DNA from: Pseudomonas sp. MYb185
GTDB lineage: Bacteria > Pseudomonadota > Gammaproteobacteria > Pseudomonadales > Pseudomonadaceae
Direction of reading: 5' to 3'
NCBI RefSeq assembly: GCF_002979975.1
Contig: NZ_PCQD01000005.1
Span: forward strand, 192,071 to 256,070
DNA length: 64,000 nucleotides
The translations under genes were made by a program, and so were the position numbers. Below are positions 8,465 to 16,556 of the stretch, piece by piece. The notes under the pieces were generated by a model. The model searched no databases, had not been told where the DNA came from, and was given only the letters and a program-made list of their open reading frames with translations. Within the stretch, counting starts at the first letter, position 1. Each line of letters begins with the position of its first letter.

Positions 8465-9994
8465 TCAACCCTGCTTGGTCAGCGCCTTGAAGCGCATCAG
8501 TTCGGTGAGGCGATAGCCGCGGTAGCGACCCATGGCCAGCATGAAGCCCACCAGTACCAGCAGGATGGCCGGGAAGGTGAAGACGAAGTAGGTCAGCTCC
8601 GGAATGGTCATCAGCAGGTGCGACAGGGTCGCGGCGATCAGGGTGCCCAGGGCCACCTTGAAGGAATGACCACCGCCACGCTCTTCCCAGTTGATCGACA
8701 GGCGTTCGATGGTCATGGTCAGGATCACCATCGGGAACAGCGATACCGACAGGGCGCGGTCGATGCCCAGCTTATGGCTGAACAGGCTGATCACCGCGAT
8801 GATGATCACCACGAAGGTCAGCACGATCGACAGGCGTGGCAGCATCTGCAGCTTGAGGTGTTCCAGATAGGAGCGCAGCGACAGGCCCAGGGCGGTGATC
8901 AGGGTGAACAGCATGATACCCCAGCCGACCTGGGTTTCACGGAAGGCCAGGGCAATCAGTACCGGGGTGAAGGTACCCAGGGTCTGGATGCCGATCAGGT
9001 TGCGCAGCACCAGGATCACCAGGACGCCGATCGGGATCATGATCATCACCTGGTAGACCTGTTGTGCCTGCAGCGGCAGGCCATACAACGAGTACTCCAG
9101 CAGCGCCGAGGGACTGCTCTCGGTGGTCATCTTGGCCAGCCGCAGGGCATTCATTTCACTGTTGTTGACGGTAATGCTGACGCTCCCGTTGCGGGCACCT
9201 TCCAGTTGCAGCAGCGGGAGGTTGCCAGTCCACCAGACCAGGCGGTTTTCCGGCATGCCCTGTTGCCCGGTTTCCGGGTGGAAATACAGCCAGCGCTCAC
9301 CGTTGTGGCTGCGCAGCCAGAGTTCCGGCTCCTGGTTGGGGGTGGCCTCCAGGCGCACGGTGTGCACCATTTCCAGCGGGATGCGCGCATTGGATAGCAG
9401 TACGTCGATCACCCGCGCCTTGTCCAGCGGGGTGCTCTGGCCGCCCAGCAGCAGGCGCACATTGTCATCGGTGATGTCATTGACCCGGCGGATGGTTTCA
9501 CTGATGAAGGTTTCGATATCCGCTGAATGCTGGCGGATCGGGTTGATCAGCGCATCGGCGGCCACCTGTTCGGGACCGTCCAGTGCAATCGGTTGGCGCG
9601 GGGCGGGCGCGGGCGCTTCGACAGCTTCGGAGCCATAGCGCTGAGTCAGTACCAGTCGGTAATAGAGTGTCTGCGAGCCACTGGCGCGACGGGCGGACCA
9701 GGTGACCCGGCGGTTGCCGTTCTGCTGGTTGACGCTGACGCCGTAGTTGTTGGAGATGAAGCTTTCGTTGAGGCTGACGAACTTCTGGTTCAGCGGCGGA
9801 ATGAACAGCTGTGCCTTGACCGGCACGCCGCTGCTGGCACGGAATTCGACTTTGGCATCCAGACTCCAGATATCGTCGGTTTCATCCTCGCGTACGGGAA
9901 TGTCGAGTACATATATCTGATAGCCGGTAATCAGCAGGCCCAGACTGACCATCAGGGCGATGAGGATTTTCAGATGCGTATTGATCGATTGCAT
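8465..9994 (-). CDS. Inactive transglutaminase-like protein with seven transmembrane helices
   Basis: A 509-residue inner-membrane protein. One N-terminal helix (about 8-28) is followed by a large periplasmic part to about residue 310, which includes a transglutaminase-like fold region. Seven hydrophobic helices fill the C-terminal 190 residues. I find no cysteine anywhere in the protein, so a thiol transglutaminase reaction is impossible; this matches the family's description as inactive. The longer ORF begins at 10030. I chose the ATG at 9994 because GAG lies about 6 bases before it and a signal-anchor follows at once. It probably heads the operon with the ATP-grasp ligase and pabB, and may bind peptide or protein substrate at the membrane. 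Confidence 0.82.
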   Translation of the reverse strand: MQSINTHLKILIALMVSLGLLITGYQIYVLDIPVREDETDDIWSLDAKVEFRASSGVPVKAQLFIPPLNQKFVSLNESFISNNYGVSVNQQNGNRRVTWSARRASGSQTLYYRLVLTQRYGSEAVEAPAPAPRQPIALDGPEQVAADALINPIRQHSADIETFISETIRRVNDITDDNVRLLLGGQSTPLDKARVIDVLLSNARIPLEMVHTVRLEATPNQEPELWLRSHNGERWLYFHPETGQQGMPENRLVWWTGNLPLLQLEGARNGSVSITVNNSEMNALRLAKMTTESSPSALLEYSLYGLPLQAQQVYQVMIMIPIGVLVILVLRNLIGIQTLGTFTPVLIALAFRETQVGWGIMLFTLITALGLSLRSYLEHLKLQMLPRLSIVLTFVVIIIAVISLFSHKLGIDRALSVSLFPMVILTMTIERLSINWEERGGGHSFKVALGTLIAATLSHLLMTIPELTYFVFTFPAILLVLVGFMLAMGRYRGYRLTELMRFKALTKQG

Positions 9995-10151
9995 AGTGTT
10001 CTCAGCTGCAGTTTTTGACAGCTGCTCCATTCCCTGGATGTGATGGAAAAGGCAGCGTTAGGCAGGCGGCATAGTAGCATGCCAAGCAGACCGGCACCCA
10101 GAGGCAGAAGTTCCCCCGGATTTTTTTCAAAATATCAGCTCGAATTACCGA

Positions 10152-10162
10152 TTGTTGACAAT
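10152..10162 (+). promoter_or_regulatory. Operator-like site 1 for the GntR regulator
   Basis: TTGTTGACAAT differs by one base from TTGTCGACAAT at 10226-10236. Both match the TNGTNNNACNA type of half-site arrangement used by FCD-class GntR proteins. Centre to centre they are 74 bases apart, close to seven helical turns. This copy covers the -35 hexamer. Confidence 0.5.
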
Positions 10163-10184
10163 CCATGCCTTGGAAGGGCATTAT
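10155..10184 (+). promoter_or_regulatory. Sigma-70-type promoter of the GntR-prp operon
   Basis: TTGACA at 10155-10160 is followed after 18 bases by CATTAT at 10179-10184. It points into the GntR gene and so into the prp cluster. The -35 hexamer lies inside the first operator-like element (10152-10162), so a bound regulator would block polymerase. Confidence 0.6.
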
Positions 10185-10225
10185 CTCGCTCAATCACGGG
10201 CTGGTCGGATTTTATTCTAACAAGG

Positions 10226-10236
10226 TTGTCGACAAT
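10226..10236 (+). promoter_or_regulatory. Operator-like site 2 at the GntR start codon
   Basis: TTGTCGACAA (10226-10235) is a perfect 10-bp palindrome. It lies between AAGG at 10222-10225 and the TTG start codon at 10236. Binding here could block elongation of the transcript and so give autoregulation. Confidence 0.5.
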
Positions 10237-10943
10237 TGGCTGATTCGAATAATGTGATTCCTGCTGCAACATTGTCTGATGGCGCCTTTCAGCGCTTGCA
10301 GACGGCGATTGTCAAAGGCGAGATCCCGCCGGGCACCCGCATCAGTGAGCAGTTCCTGTCCACTACCTACGGTATCAGTCGTGGCCCATTGCGCGAGGCC
10401 ATTCGTCGCCTGGAAGGGCGTCGGTTGGTGGTGCGCGTGCCGCATGCCGGTGTGCGGGTGGTGTCGCTCAGCTATGAAGAACTGATCGAGCTGTACCACG
10501 TGCGTGAAGCACTGGAAGGCATGGCCTGCCGGCTGGCGGCGCAGAACATGACCGATGAGGAAATCGCCAACCTGCGCGACATTCTCGCCACCCACGAACG
10601 TCATGCCGGGCTCAAGGCCAACCAGTCCTACTACCAGCAGGAAGGTGACCTGGATATCCATTTCGTGATTATCCAGGGCAGCAAGAACCGCACCTTGAGC
10701 GATATGCTCTGCGGCGACCTGTACCACCTGGTACGCATGTACCGCTACAAGTTCTCTTCCACGCCGAAACGCCCGCAGCAGGCGTTCGCCGAACACCACC
10801 GAATCATTGAAGCCATCGCTGATCGTGATGGTGAACTCGCGGAAATGTTGATGCGCCGACATATCAGTGCATCCCGCCGCAACATCGAGCGTCGCATGCA
10901 AGAGCAGGGCGATGCTTCCACTTCCTCAGGAGGGACAGTCTGA
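10236..10943 (+). CDS. GntR/FCD-family regulator of the methylcitrate operon
   Basis: A 235-residue transcription factor. Residues about 10-78 form the GntR winged helix: Ile-Pro-Pro-Gly-Thr-Arg-Ile-Ser-Glu then [13 protein letters not shown]. The rest is the helical FCD ligand domain, with metal or acid-binding histidines such as the one in Asp-Ile-His-Phe. The start is TTG at 10236, which gives a short acidic N-terminus; a GTG at 10254 has no ribosome site. The stop at 10941-10943 overlaps the prpB ATG by one base. In Pseudomonas a GntR protein in this position accompanies prpB-prpC, so it probably senses a methylcitrate-cycle intermediate. That role is inferred from position. Confidence 0.88.
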   Translation: MADSNNVIPAATLSDGAFQRLQTAIVKGEIPPGTRISEQFLSTTYGISRGPLREAIRRLEGRRLVVRVPHAGVRVVSLSYEELIELYHVREALEGMACRLAAQNMTDEEIANLRDILATHERHAGLKANQSYYQQEGDLDIHFVIIQGSKNRTLSDMLCGDLYHLVRMYRYKFSSTPKRPQQAFAEHHRIIEAIADRDGELAEMLMRRHISASRRNIERRMQEQGDASTSSGGTV

Positions 10944-11827
10944 TGTCGAAAACCCCAGGTCAACGTTTCCGCGATGCAATTGCCGAAGAGCAGCCATTGC
11001 AGGTCATCGGTGCGATCAATGCCAATCATGCGCTGCTGGCCAAGCGCGCCGGCTTCAAGGCCATCTATCTGTCCGGTGGCGGTGTCGCCGCCGGCTCCCT
11101 GGGGCTGCCGGACCTTGGCATCAATACCCTGGAGGATGTGCTGATCGACGTGCGCCGCATCACCGATGTCTGTGATCTGCCGCTGCTGGTGGATATCGAT
11201 ACCGGTTTCGGCCCCAGCGCCTTCAATATCGAGCGTACGGTCAAGAGCCTGATCAAGGCCGGCGCCGCCGCTGCGCATATCGAGGACCAGGTGGGTGCCA
11301 AGCGCTGCGGTCACCGTCCGGGCAAGGAGATTGTCTCCACCGAAGAGATGGTCGACCGGGTGCGGGCGGCGGCGGATGCCAGGACTGATCCGAACTTCTT
11401 CCTGATTGCCCGTACCGATGCGATTCAGGCCGAAGGGGTGGAAGCGGCTCTTGAGCGCTGCAAGCGCTACGTTGAAGCCGGTGCTGATGCCATCTTCGCT
11501 GAAGCGGCCTATGACCTGCCGACCTACGAGCGCTTCGTCAAGGAGCTGAACGTGCCGGTACTGGCCAATATTACCGAGTTCGGCGCTACGCCGCTGTTCA
11601 CCCGTGAGGAACTGGCATCGGTCGGTGTGGCCATTCAACTGTACCCGCTGTCGGCGTTCCGCGCAGCGAACAAGGCGGCGGAGAATGTCTACAACGCGAT
11701 CCGCACCGAAGGCCATCAGCAGAATGTCATCGACAGCATGCAGACTCGTGCCGAGCTGTATGACCGTATCGGTTACCACGCCTTCGAGCAGAAACTCGAT
11801 GCGTTGTTCGCTGCTGGTAAGAAGTAA
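10943..11827 (+). CDS. prpB: 2-Methylisocitrate lyase
   Basis: This 294-residue enzyme cleaves 2-methylisocitrate to pyruvate and succinate, the last step of the methylcitrate cycle for propionyl-CoA. The ICL/PEP-mutase family signature Lys120-Arg-Cys122-Gly-His is present, with Cys122 as the acid/base residue. Asp84 and Asp86 are in the magnesium-binding motif Val-Asp-Ile-Asp-Thr-Gly-Phe-Gly. Length is normal for PrpB. A strong GGAGGG lies 7 bases before the ATG. The regulator gene ends at its first base, and prpC follows after 81 bases that contain a 9-bp hairpin. Confidence 0.96.
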   Translation: MSKTPGQRFRDAIAEEQPLQVIGAINANHALLAKRAGFKAIYLSGGGVAAGSLGLPDLGINTLEDVLIDVRRITDVCDLPLLVDIDTGFGPSAFNIERTVKSLIKAGAAAAHIEDQVGAKRCGHRPGKEIVSTEEMVDRVRAAADARTDPNFFLIARTDAIQAEGVEAALERCKRYVEAGADAIFAEAAYDLPTYERFVKELNVPVLANITEFGATPLFTREELASVGVAIQLYPLSAFRAANKAAENVYNAIRTEGHQQNVIDSMQTRAELYDRIGYHAFEQKLDALFAAGKK

Positions 11828-11835
11828 TCGCCCTG

Positions 11836-11858
11836 ACCGCCCCGCCTACCGGGGCGGT
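11836..11858 (+). other. Intercistronic hairpin prpB-prpC
   Basis: ACCGCCCCG pairs with CGGGGCGGT around a 5-base loop. No T-tract follows, so it is more likely an mRNA-stability or processing hairpin than a full terminator. Confidence 0.5.
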
Positions 11859-11908
11859 GTCACAAAGACAATAAAATGCCCGACCGGGTTTAATGAGGAG
11901 AACACGCC

Positions 11909-13069
11909 ATGAGCGCTAACGAATCGACCACCCCGACCTTCAAGCCGAAGAAATCCGTCGCGCTGAGCGGCACCGCTGCCGGCAATACCGCCCTGTGCAC
12001 CGTAGGCCGCAGCGGTAACGACCTGCATTACCGTGGTTACGACATTCTGGATGTGGCCACTACCTGCGAGTTCGAGGAAATCGCTCACCTGCTGGTGCAT
12101 GGCAAACTGCCTAACGCTGCCGAGCTGGCTGCCTACAAGACCAAGCTGAAAGCGCTGCGTGGTCTGCCCGCCGCAGTGATGGGGGCACTGGAGCAACTGC
12201 CGCCGTCGGCCCACCCGATGGACGTGATGCGTACCGGTGTGTCGGTGCTCGGCTGTCTGACCCCGGAGAAGGACGACCACAACCATCCCGGCGCGCGTGA
12301 CATCGCCGACAAGCTGATGGCCTCGCTGGGCTCCATGCTGCTGTACTGGTACCACTACAGCCACAATGGCAAGTGCATCGACGTGGAGACCGACGACGAC
12401 TCCATCGGCGGTCACTTCCTGCACCTGCTGCACGGCGAGAAGCCGCGCGAGTCCTGGGTGCGTGCCATGCACACCTCGCTGAACCTGTACGCCGAGCATG
12501 AATTCAACGCCTCGACCTTCACCAGCCGGGTGATCGCCGGTACCGGTTCGGACATGTTCTCCTGCATCGCCGGTGCCATCGGCGCGCTGCGCGGCCCGAA
12601 ACATGGCGGCGCCAACGAGGTGGCCTTCGAGATCCAGAAGCGCTACGACAATCCGGACGAGGCCGAGGCCGATATCCGCGCCCGGGTCGAGAAGAAGGAA
12701 GTGGTCATCGGTTTCGGCCACCCGGTCTACACCGTCTCCGATCCACGCAACCAGGTGATCAAGCAGGTCGCCGAGGAGCTGTCCCAGGAGCAGGGTAATA
12801 CCAAGATGTACGACATCGCCGAGCGCCTGGAAAGCGTGATGTGGGAAGCCAAGAAGATGTTCCCCAACCTCGACTGGTTCAGCGCCGTGAGCTACCACAT
12901 GATGGGCGTGCCCACTGCGATGTTCACTCCGTTGTTCGTGATCGCCCGTACTGCCGGCTGGTCGGCGCACGTGATCGAACAGCGCATCGACGGCAAGATC
13001 ATCCGTCCGAGCGCCAACTATGTCGGCCCGGAAGATCTGCAGTTCGTTGCGTTGAAGGATCGTAAGTAA
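11909..13069 (+). CDS. prpC: 2-Methylcitrate synthase
   Basis: This 386-residue citrate-synthase family enzyme condenses propionyl-CoA with oxaloacetate to 2-methylcitrate. The compact length, the Lys-Lys-Ser-Val-Ala-Leu-Ser-Gly start and the Asp-Tyr-like block Gly-Tyr-Asp-Ile-Leu near residue 47 are typical of PrpC rather than the longer GltA. Catalytic His motifs are visible in Lys-His-Gly-Gly-Ala-Asn and Gly-Phe-Gly-His-Pro-Val-Tyr, with a later Asp in the Leu-Asp-Trp-Phe-Ser-Ala block. GAGGAG precedes the ATG by 8 bases. It lies between prpB and acnD. The acnD junction contains the first palindrome pair, 18 bases after this stop. Confidence 0.96.
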   Translation: MSANESTTPTFKPKKSVALSGTAAGNTALCTVGRSGNDLHYRGYDILDVATTCEFEEIAHLLVHGKLPNAAELAAYKTKLKALRGLPAAVMGALEQLPPSAHPMDVMRTGVSVLGCLTPEKDDHNHPGARDIADKLMASLGSMLLYWYHYSHNGKCIDVETDDDSIGGHFLHLLHGEKPRESWVRAMHTSLNLYAEHEFNASTFTSRVIAGTGSDMFSCIAGAIGALRGPKHGGANEVAFEIQKRYDNPDEAEADIRARVEKKEVVIGFGHPVYTVSDPRNQVIKQVAEELSQEQGNTKMYDIAERLESVMWEAKKMFPNLDWFSAVSYHMMGVPTAMFTPLFVIARTAGWSAHVIEQRIDGKIIRPSANYVGPEDLQFVALKDRK

Positions 13070-13087
13070 TTTTTGGACGGCTGTTCA

Positions 13088-13202
13088 CCCTCTCCCCAGC
13101 CCTCTCCCGTCAAGGGAGAGGGAGCAATCCGCGCAGTTGATTGGTGTAGTGCACGGGCAAAGCCCCTCTCCCCTTGCGGGAGAGGGGTTGGGGAGAGGGG
13201 GG
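13088..13202 (+). repeat. GGGAGAGGG palindrome pair 1 (prpC-acnD junction)
   Basis: Two oppositely oriented copies of one element. The left copy (13088-13123) is CCCTCTCCCCAG followed by a CCCTCTCCC-GTCAA-GGGAGAGGG hairpin (13100-13122). The right copy (13163-13202) is the mirror form: a CCCCTCTCCC-CTTGC-GGGAGAGGGG hairpin (13163-13187), then TTGGGGAGAGGGG. A 39-base spacer separates them. Next to the right hairpin, AAAGCCC reads GGGCTTT on the other strand and leads to CGTGCA, a tail shared with other copies in the window. The layout resembles REP/BIME pairs, but the sequence is a different family from Pseudomonas REPs that I know well. Confidence 0.88.
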
Positions 13203-13231
13203 CGGAGCTTCAACCAAACACAGGCACAACC

Positions 13232-15841
13232 ATGAACACTGAATACCGTGAACGCTTGCCAGGCACAGACCTGGACTACTACAACGCCCCCGCCGCCGTG
13301 GACGCCATCAAGCCCGGCGCCTGGGCAGGGCTGCCGTACACCTCGCGGGTACTGGCCGAACAACTGGTGCGCCGCTGTGATCCGGCGACACTGACCGACT
13401 CGCTGCAGCAACTGATCGAGCGCAAGCGCGATCTGGACTTCCCCTGGTATCCGGCGCGGGTCGTCTGCCATGACATCCTCGGGCAGACCGCGCTGGTCGA
13501 TCTGGCCGGCCTGCGCGATGCCATCGCCGAGCAGGGCGGGGATCCGGCACTGGTCAACCCGGTGGTGCCGACCCAGTTGATCGTCGACCACTCGCTGGCC
13601 GTCGAACACGCCGGCTTCGATCCGGAGGCCTTCGACAAGAACCGCGCCATCGAGGATCGCCGCAACGAGGATCGCTTCCACTTCATCGAGTGGACCAAGA
13701 CCGCGTTCAAGAACGTCGACGTGATCCCGGCCGGCAACGGCATCATGCACCAGATCAACCTGGAGAAGATGAGCCCGGTGATCCAGGCCCGCGACGGCGT
13801 GGCCTTCCCGGATACCTGTGTCGGTACCGACTCGCACACCCCGCACGTGGATGCGCTGGGCGTGATCGCCATCGGCGTCGGTGGCCTGGAAGCCGAGACG
13901 GTGATGCTCGGTCGTCCGTCGATGATGCGCCTGCCCGACATCGTCGGTGTCAAACTCACCGGCAAGCGTCAGCCGGGCATCACTGCCACCGATATCGTGC
14001 TGGCACTGACCGAGTTCCTGCGTCAGGAGCGGGTGGTGGGGGCCTATGTCGAGTTCTTCGGCGAGGGTGCCGACAGCCTGACCATCGGTGACCGTGCGAC
14101 CATCTCCAACATGTGCCCGGAATACGGTGCCACCGCATCGATGTTCTATATCGACCAGCAGACCATCGAATACCTGAAGCTGACCGGTCGCGAGCCGGAG
14201 CAGGTCGCTCTGGTCGAGCAGTACGCCAAGACCCTGGGGCTGTGGAGCAGTGCGCTGACCACGGCCGAGTACGAGCGGGTGCTGGAGTTCGATCTGTCCA
14301 CCGTGGTGCGCAACATGGCAGGTCCTTCCAACCCGCATCGCCGCCTGCCGACCTCGGCACTGGTCGAGCGCGGCATCGCCGATGAAGCCAAGCTGGAAAC
14401 CGGCAGAACCGAGGAAGCAGAGGGCCTGATGCCCGATGGCGCGGTGATCATCGCTGCCATCACCAGCTGTACCAATACCTCCAACCCGCGCAACGTGGTC
14501 GCTGCTGGGCTGGTCGCGAAAAAGGCCAACGAGCTGGGCCTGGTGCGCAAGCCCTGGGTCAAGACCTCCTTCGCCCCGGGGTCCAAGGTGGCGCGCCTGT
14601 ATCTGGAAGAATCCGGACTGCTGCCGGAACTGGAGCAGCTGGGCTTTGGTATCGTCGGCTACGCCTGCACCACCTGCAACGGCATGTCCGGTGCACTGGA
14701 TCCGGTGATCCAGCAGGAAATCATCGACCGTGACCTGTATGCCACCGCGGTACTGTCGGGCAACCGCAACTTCGACGGGCGCATCCATCCCTATGCCAAG
14801 CAGGCCTTCCTGGCTTCGCCACCGCTGGTGGTGGCCTATGCCATCGCCGGTACCGTGCGCTTCGATATCGAGCAGGATGTGCTGGGGCATGACCAGAATG
14901 GCCAGCCGGTCACCCTGAAGGATCTGTGGCCGAGCGATGAGGAAATCGACGCCATCGTTGCCTCCAGCGTCAAGCCCGAGCAGTTCAAGCAGGTGTACAT
15001 CCCGATGTTCGACCTGGGCACCATCAAGGAAGCGGAAAGCCCGCTGTACGACTGGCGACCGATGTCCACCTACATCCGCCGTCCGCCGTACTGGGAAGGC
15101 GCACTGGCCGGGGAGCGCTCACTCAAGGGCATGCGTCCACTGGCGATCCTGCCGGACAACATCACCACCGACCACCTGTCGCCGTCGAACGCGATCATGA
15201 TGGACAGCGCCGCCGGTGAGTACCTGCACAAGATGGGCCTGCCGGAGGAGGACTTCAACTCCTACGCCACCCACCGTGGTGACCACCTGACCGCCCAGCG
15301 CGCGACCTTCGCCAACCCCAAGCTGTTCAACGAGATGGTGTTGAACGACGACGGCAGTGTGAAGCAGGGCTCGCTGGCACGGGTCGAGCCGGAAGGCGAG
15401 GTGATGCGCATGTGGGAAGCGATCGAAACCTACATGAACCGCAAGCAGCCGCTGATCATCGTTGCCGGTGCCGACTACGGCCAGGGCTCCAGCCGCGACT
15501 GGGCAGCCAAGGGCGTACGTCTGGCCGGCGTCGAGGCGATTGCCGCCGAGGGCTTCGAGCGTATCCACCGCACCAACCTGATCGGCATGGGTGTGCTGCC
15601 GCTGGAGTTCAAACCGGGCACCACGCGCAAGACCCTGGAGCTGGACGGTACCGAAACCTATGACGTGCTCGGCACGCCGGCACCACGCGCCGAACTGACC
15701 CTGGTGATCAACCGCCAGAGCGGCGAGCGCGTCGAAGTACCGATGCTCTGCCGACTGGACAGCGATGAGGAAGTGCTGATCTACGAAGCGGGTGGGGTAC
15801 TGCAGCGTTTTGCCCAGGATTTCCTGGAAGGGAAGGTGTAG
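13232..15841 (+). CDS. acnD: Fe/S-dependent 2-methylisocitrate dehydratase
   Basis: A 869-residue aconitase-family enzyme that dehydrates 2-methylcitrate to 2-methyl-aconitate. With PrpF it does the job PrpD does in other bacteria. The 4Fe-4S cysteines are present in Ser-Cys-Thr-Asn-Thr-Ser-Asn and Ala-Cys-Thr-Thr-Cys-Asn-Gly. The substrate-serine region Gly-Ala-Asp-Tyr-Gly-Gln-Gly-Ser-Ser-Arg-Asp-Trp is in the C-terminal swivelling domain. The reading frame stays open back to 13073, three bases after prpC, through palindrome pair 1. I use the ATG at 13232 because family members begin here and the upstream residues are only repeat translation. Palindrome pair 2 starts 10 bases after the stop. 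Confidence 0.95.
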   Translation: MNTEYRERLPGTDLDYYNAPAAVDAIKPGAWAGLPYTSRVLAEQLVRRCDPATLTDSLQQLIERKRDLDFPWYPARVVCHDILGQTALVDLAGLRDAIAEQGGDPALVNPVVPTQLIVDHSLAVEHAGFDPEAFDKNRAIEDRRNEDRFHFIEWTKTAFKNVDVIPAGNGIMHQINLEKMSPVIQARDGVAFPDTCVGTDSHTPHVDALGVIAIGVGGLEAETVMLGRPSMMRLPDIVGVKLTGKRQPGITATDIVLALTEFLRQERVVGAYVEFFGEGADSLTIGDRATISNMCPEYGATASMFYIDQQTIEYLKLTGREPEQVALVEQYAKTLGLWSSALTTAEYERVLEFDLSTVVRNMAGPSNPHRRLPTSALVERGIADEAKLETGRTEEAEGLMPDGAVIIAAITSCTNTSNPRNVVAAGLVAKKANELGLVRKPWVKTSFAPGSKVARLYLEESGLLPELEQLGFGIVGYACTTCNGMSGALDPVIQQEIIDRDLYATAVLSGNRNFDGRIHPYAKQAFLASPPLVVAYAIAGTVRFDIEQDVLGHDQNGQPVTLKDLWPSDEEIDAIVASSVKPEQFKQVYIPMFDLGTIKEAESPLYDWRPMSTYIRRPPYWEGALAGERSLKGMRPLAILPDNITTDHLSPSNAIMMDSAAGEYLHKMGLPEEDFNSYATHRGDHLTAQRATFANPKLFNEMVLNDDGSVKQGSLARVEPEGEVMRMWEAIETYMNRKQPLIIVAGADYGQGSSRDWAAKGVRLAGVEAIAAEGFERIHRTNLIGMGVLPLEFKPGTTRKTLELDGTETYDVLGTPAPRAELTLVINRQSGERVEVPMLCRLDSDEEVLIYEAGGVLQRFAQDFLEGKV

Positions 15842-15850
15842 AACCGATCA

Positions 15851-16047
15851 CCCTCTCCCCAACCCCTCTCCCGTCAAGGGAGAGGGGCTTTTAGGTCGTG
15901 CATGTAGGAATATTCCGTTTTGCACTATGGCTTCGACATTCTGAGGAACTGGTTCGCTTTCCATGTGTGGCAAGTATGACGTGGATACTGATTCAGTGCA
16001 GGATCAAGCTCCCTCTCCCCTTGCGGGAGAGGGCTGGGGAGAGGGGG
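15851..16047 (+). repeat. GGGAGAGGG palindrome pair 2 (acnD-DUF559 junction)
   Basis: The left copy (15851-15887) has the same orientation and GTCAA loop as the left copy of pair 1. The right copy (16011-16047) is the mirror form with TTGC in its loop. The spacer is 123 bases. After the left copy, GGCTTTTAGGTCGTGCA carries the shared GGCTT...CGTGCA tail. The right copy, read on the other strand, gives a similar GAGCTTGATCCTGCA tail. Confidence 0.88.
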
Positions 16048-16070
16048 AATCAACAGCAGGCACGGACGCC

Positions 16071-16556
16071 ATGGATAAAAAGCACTTCGCCAAACACCTG
16101 CGGCGCAACATGACTGACGCCGAAAAGCTGCTCTGGCGCCACCTGCGCGGCCACCGGCTGGCAGGGCAGAAGTTCCGCCGTCAGCAGTTGCTGGGGCCTT
16201 ATGTGGTGGACTTCGTGCATTTCGGTGCGCGGCTGATCGTCGAGGCTGATGGTGGGCAGCACAGTGGCTGCGGACGGGATGTGCAGCGGGATGAATGGCT
16301 GCGGAATCAGGGTTTGCGGATTCTGCGGTTCTGGAATAACGAGATACTGCTGAACACTGAACAGGTGTTGGCGGTGATATTTGAGGCGGTGAATAGGGTA
16401 TCCCCCTCTCCCCAACCCTCTCCCGCGAGGGGAGAGGGGGCTTGGCCGTGCACATCGGAAGACCTGACGTGCGCGGAGGTCGAGCCGTCGTCACCCCTCT
16501 CCCCTCGCGGGAGAGGGGCCGGGGGAGAGGGGGATTCCAACAGGAGCACACAATGA
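16071..16556 (+). CDS. DUF559 endonuclease-like protein with repeat-encoded tail
   Basis: A 161-residue protein. Residues 1-110 are a DUF559 domain, related to very-short-patch-repair and restriction-like nucleases. A helical Lys-His-Leu-Arg-Arg-Asn-Met-Thr-Asp-Ala-Glu start leads to Arg-Arg-Gln and Val-Val-Asp47-Phe, then Ile-Val-Glu58-Ala-Asp60-Gly-Gly-Gln-His64 and Arg-Phe-Trp-Asn-Asn-Glu. These are the residues expected of a PD-(D/E)xK-like site. From residue 111 the protein is only translation of palindrome pair 3 (Ser-Pro-Ser-Pro-Gln-Pro-Ser-Pro, then Arg-Gly-rich). The TGA overlaps the prpF ATG as ATGA. The frame is open to 15963, but the ATG at 16071 is where the family begins. No cellular role is established that I know of, and its place inside the prp operon looks acquired. 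Confidence 0.8.
   Translation: MDKKHFAKHLRRNMTDAEKLLWRHLRGHRLAGQKFRRQQLLGPYVVDFVHFGARLIVEADGGQHSGCGRDVQRDEWLRNQGLRILRFWNNEILLNTEQVLAVIFEAVNRVSPSPQPSPARGEGAWPCTSEDLTCAEVEPSSPLSPRGRGAGGEGDSNRSTQ
16402..16533 (+). repeat. GGGAGAGGG palindrome pair 3 (DUF559-prpF junction)
   Basis: The left copy (16402-16440) has CCCTCTCCCGCGAGGGGAGA at its hairpin and is followed by GGCTTGGCCGTGCA, the shared tail. The right copy (16494-16533) is the mirror form. The spacer is 53 bases. Unlike pairs 1 and 2, this pair lies inside an open frame that ends on the prpF start codon. Confidence 0.88.

Noticed and set aside
13085-14890. A 601-codon open frame antisense to acnD, and other long antisense frames
   Set aside because: GC-rich codons on the sense strand leave few stops on the other. 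The translations have no recognisable domain, and the sense genes are certain.
15963-16070. Longer DUF559 start at 15963
   Set aside because: The added 36 residues are only translated palindrome, and the family begins at the Met of 16071.
13088-16533. Repeat units considered as a CRISPR array
   Set aside because: Copies alternate in orientation, spacers differ greatly in length (39, 123, 53 bases), and no cas gene is near. They are paired palindromes.
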